In this document: positions 62,646 through 64,000 of the stretch, in pieces
How positions within the stretch are numbered: the first letter of the stretch is position 1
Layout of the letters: each line of letters starts with the position of its first letter
Assembly (NCBI RefSeq): GCF_000011365.1
Contig: NC_004463.1
Location: 8,170,001 to 8,234,000, forward strand
Direction: 5' to 3'
Origin: Bradyrhizobium diazoefficiens USDA 110
GTDB lineage: Bacteria; Pseudomonadota; Alphaproteobacteria; Rhizobiales; Xanthobacteraceae
Length of the DNA: 64,000 bases
Position numbers and translations under genes: made by a program
Notes under the pieces: model-generated
Databases searched by the model: none
Seen by the model: the letters and a program-made list of their open reading frames with translations, nothing else
Told to the model about the DNA's origin: nothing

Positions 62646-63104
62646 ATGATACGAGGCTTGAAAGCCCCCTCTTTCATGGATTTGGCGCTCAAAACGGCCG
62701 AAAATGCCGGAAAGGCGGGCGAAGTTCCGATCGGGTGCGTCGTGGTCCGCAATTACGAGGTCATCGCCACGGCCGCCAACCGGACGCTGACCGATTACGA
62801 CCCCACGGCCCATGCCGAGATCGTCGCGCTGCGCGAGGCCGCGAAAAAGATCGGCAGCGAGCGCCTGGTCGACTGCGACCTCTACGTGACACTGGAGCCC
62901 TGCACCATGTGTGCGGGCGCGATCTCTTTTGCAAGGGTCAGGCGACTCTATTACGGCGCCGCCGACCCCAAGGGCGGCGCGGTAGAATCAGGCGTGCGCT
63001 TCTTTGCCTCGCCGACCTGCCATCACGCGCCGGACGTCTATTCCGGGGTCGGCGAGAGCGAAGCGGCGCGGCTGCTCAAGGAGTTCTTTCGGGAGCGGCG
63101 CTAG
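62646..63104 (+). CDS. tadA: tRNA-specific adenosine deaminase
   Basis: A 152-residue TadA. It deaminates A34 of tRNA-Arg to inosine, giving the wobble decoding of CGN. The zinc site is His56-Ala57-Glu58 ([10 protein letters not shown]) and Cys86/Cys89 of the motif PCTMC. The product is normal in length. The ATG at 62646 was used; the ATG at 62676 ([12 protein letters not shown]) is an alternative start. It is divergent from the pseudouridine synthase gene and converges with the last gene, sharing a CTAG at their stop codons. Confidence 0.95.
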   Translation: MIRGLKAPSFMDLALKTAENAGKAGEVPIGCVVVRNYEVIATAANRTLTDYDPTAHAEIVALREAAKKIGSERLVDCDLYVTLEPCTMCAGAISFARVRRLYYGAADPKGGAVESGVRFFASPTCHHAPDVYSGVGESEAARLLKEFFRERR

Positions 63105-64000
63105 CTGCCTGCGAAGAACTCGCGCAGCGCCTTTGCGGTGACGTCGGGGTTCTCCTCGGTGAGGAAGTGCCCCGAGTCCACCGGCATTCCGTCGACGTTC
63201 GTGGCCCATTGCTTCCACGTATCCAGCGGTGTCGCTGCGGCCTGCGCGACGCCGGCGTTGCCCCACAGCGCCAGCATGGGAATGGTGATCTTCTTGCCAG
63301 CCTCGAAATCGGCCTTGTCGAGGTCGTAGTCGAAATAGGCGCCGGCGCGGTAGTCCTCGCACATCGCGTGCACGCGGGCGGGATCGCGGAACGGGGCGAT
63401 GTAGTGTTCGAGCGCGCGCTCGTCGATGGCCTCTAACGTCTTCGACTTGGTCTGGCTCGCCATCTTGAAGCGCAGGAAGAACTCGCCATTGCCCGAGATC
63501 AGCGTCTCCGGCAGCGGGGCGGGCTGCGCCAGGAAGGTCCAGTGATAGATCTTCAGCGCGTAGGCGCGGTTCATCCGCTCCCAGTAATTATAGGTCGGCA
63601 GGATATCGAGCACGGCAAGCTTCGACAGCCGGCCGGGATGGTCGAGCGCGAGGCGGTAGGAGACGCGGCCGCCGCGGTCGTGGCCGGCGAGCGCGAAGTG
63701 CACGTGGCCGAGGCGCTCCATCGCCTCCACCATGGCCTTGGCCATCGCGCGCTTGCTGTAGGGCATGTGCAGCGCGTCGCTCTCGGGCATGTCGGACCAG
63801 CCATAGCCCGGCAGGTCGGCGATGATCAGCGTGAACTTGTCGGCAAGCTGCGGCGCCACGCGGTGCCACATCACATGCGTCTCGGAGAAGCCGTGCAGGA
63901 GCAGCAGCGGCGGCCCCTTGCCGCCGACGCGGGCAAAGATGCGGCCGAGGGAGGTGTTGATCCACTCGGAGGCGAAGCCGGGATAGAGGTCGGCGAGATC
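63101..64000 (-). CDS. Fluoroacetate dehalogenase-like alpha/beta hydrolase (5' end just beyond window)
   Basis: The frame is open to the last base of the window; 299 residues are visible and only about two are missing. Its likeness to fluoroacetate dehalogenase RPA1163 of Rhodopseudomonas palustris is high as I remember that protein. With a shift of +2 the residues named for that enzyme all match: nucleophile Asp110 (GHDRGGRV), Arg111, Arg114, Asp134 (LDILPT), His155 and Trp156 (YHWTFL), Tyr219 (EDYRAGAY) and His280 (DSGHFL). The halide pocket is thus conserved, so hydrolysis of a haloacetate is plausible. It ends over tadA by four bases. Confidence 0.9.
   Translation of the reverse strand, partial: DLADLYPGFASEWINTSLGRIFARVGGKGPPLLLLHGFSETHVMWHRVAPQLADKFTLIIADLPGYGWSDMPESDALHMPYSKRAMAKAMVEAMERLGHVHFALAGHDRGGRVSYRLALDHPGRLSKLAVLDILPTYNYWERMNRAYALKIYHWTFLAQPAPLPETLISGNGEFFLRFKMASQTKSKTLEAIDERALEHYIAPFRDPARVHAMCEDYRAGAYFDYDLDKADFEAGKKITIPMLALWGNAGVAQAAATPLDTWKQWATNVDGMPVDSGHFLTEENPDVTAKALREFFAGS

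Overview
The window is about 64 kb of high-GC, gene-dense chromosome from an alphaproteobacterium, most likely Bradyrhizobium or a close relative in the Nitrobacteraceae. The reasons are the very GC-rich third codon positions, typical alphaproteobacterial neighbourhoods (lgt / MidA-type methyltransferase / YfiH / prs; rplY-pth-ychF; uvrC-pgsA-moaD-moaE-prmB; mutL, rsmD, rluB-like, tadA), a RibH2-type lumazine synthase behind an FMN riboswitch, a MutL that carries the endonuclease motif, and many short palindromic intergenic repeats of the kind common in Bradyrhizobium genomes. No rRNA, tRNA, prophage, insertion sequence or CRISPR array was seen. It reads as core chromosome with species-level accessory genes mixed in.

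Layout. 1-8 kb: the 3' part of uvrB, a decayed membrane-protein gene, small exported proteins, two NTF2/SnoaL-like paralogues, a putative outer-membrane protein, two tiny membrane proteins and a coupled MaoC pair. 8-21 kb: a leftward rplY-pth-ychF operon and ubiK, then a rightward run of a dienelactone-hydrolase-like gene, lgt, a MidA/NDUFAF7-type methyltransferase, YfiH, a lipoprotein and prs with a clear terminator. A coupled zinc-metallopeptidase/ATP-grasp pair follows, then leftward ribH under an FMN riboswitch. 21-34 kb: a YbjN-like gene, proC, a thioesterase, a tautomerase, hisS, a DUF2314 protein, ilvE diverging from a MarR/response-regulator/histidine-kinase operon, several exported proteins, an RNase T2, rlmJ, a cold-shock gene with a structured leader and an outer-membrane beta-barrel gene. 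34-46 kb: uvrC (behind a full CtrA-type site), pgsA-moaD-moaE-prmB, a holin-like and a YihY-type membrane protein, a degenerate EAL protein, a HAD phosphatase, a CheY-like regulator and ribF. 45-54 kb: ileS with a possible leader peptide, lspA, an exported acidic protein, an M16 protease pair and arfB. 54-64 kb: a cytochrome c / glyoxalase-like / Tat subunit / GMC dehydrogenase cluster, a ribbon-helix-helix regulator, mutL, rsmD, an rluB-like gene with a giant disordered N-terminus, tadA and, at the right edge, a fluoroacetate-dehalogenase-like hydrolase.

Functional themes are DNA repair (uvrB, uvrC, mutL), translation and RNA modification (rplY, pth, ychF, hisS, ileS, rlmJ, prmB, rsmD, rluB-like, tadA, arfB), cofactors (ribH, ribF, moaD, moaE, prs), lipid and lipoprotein metabolism (lgt, lspA, pgsA) and amino acids (proC, ilvE). 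The observations most worth follow-up are the hydrolase at the right edge that retains every fluoroacetate dehalogenase active-site residue, the isoleucine-rich leader before ileS, the metallopeptidase/ATP-grasp pair, the GMC dehydrogenase cluster with a predicted iron-sulfur site, and a structured intergenic element of about 120-145 bp present three times.
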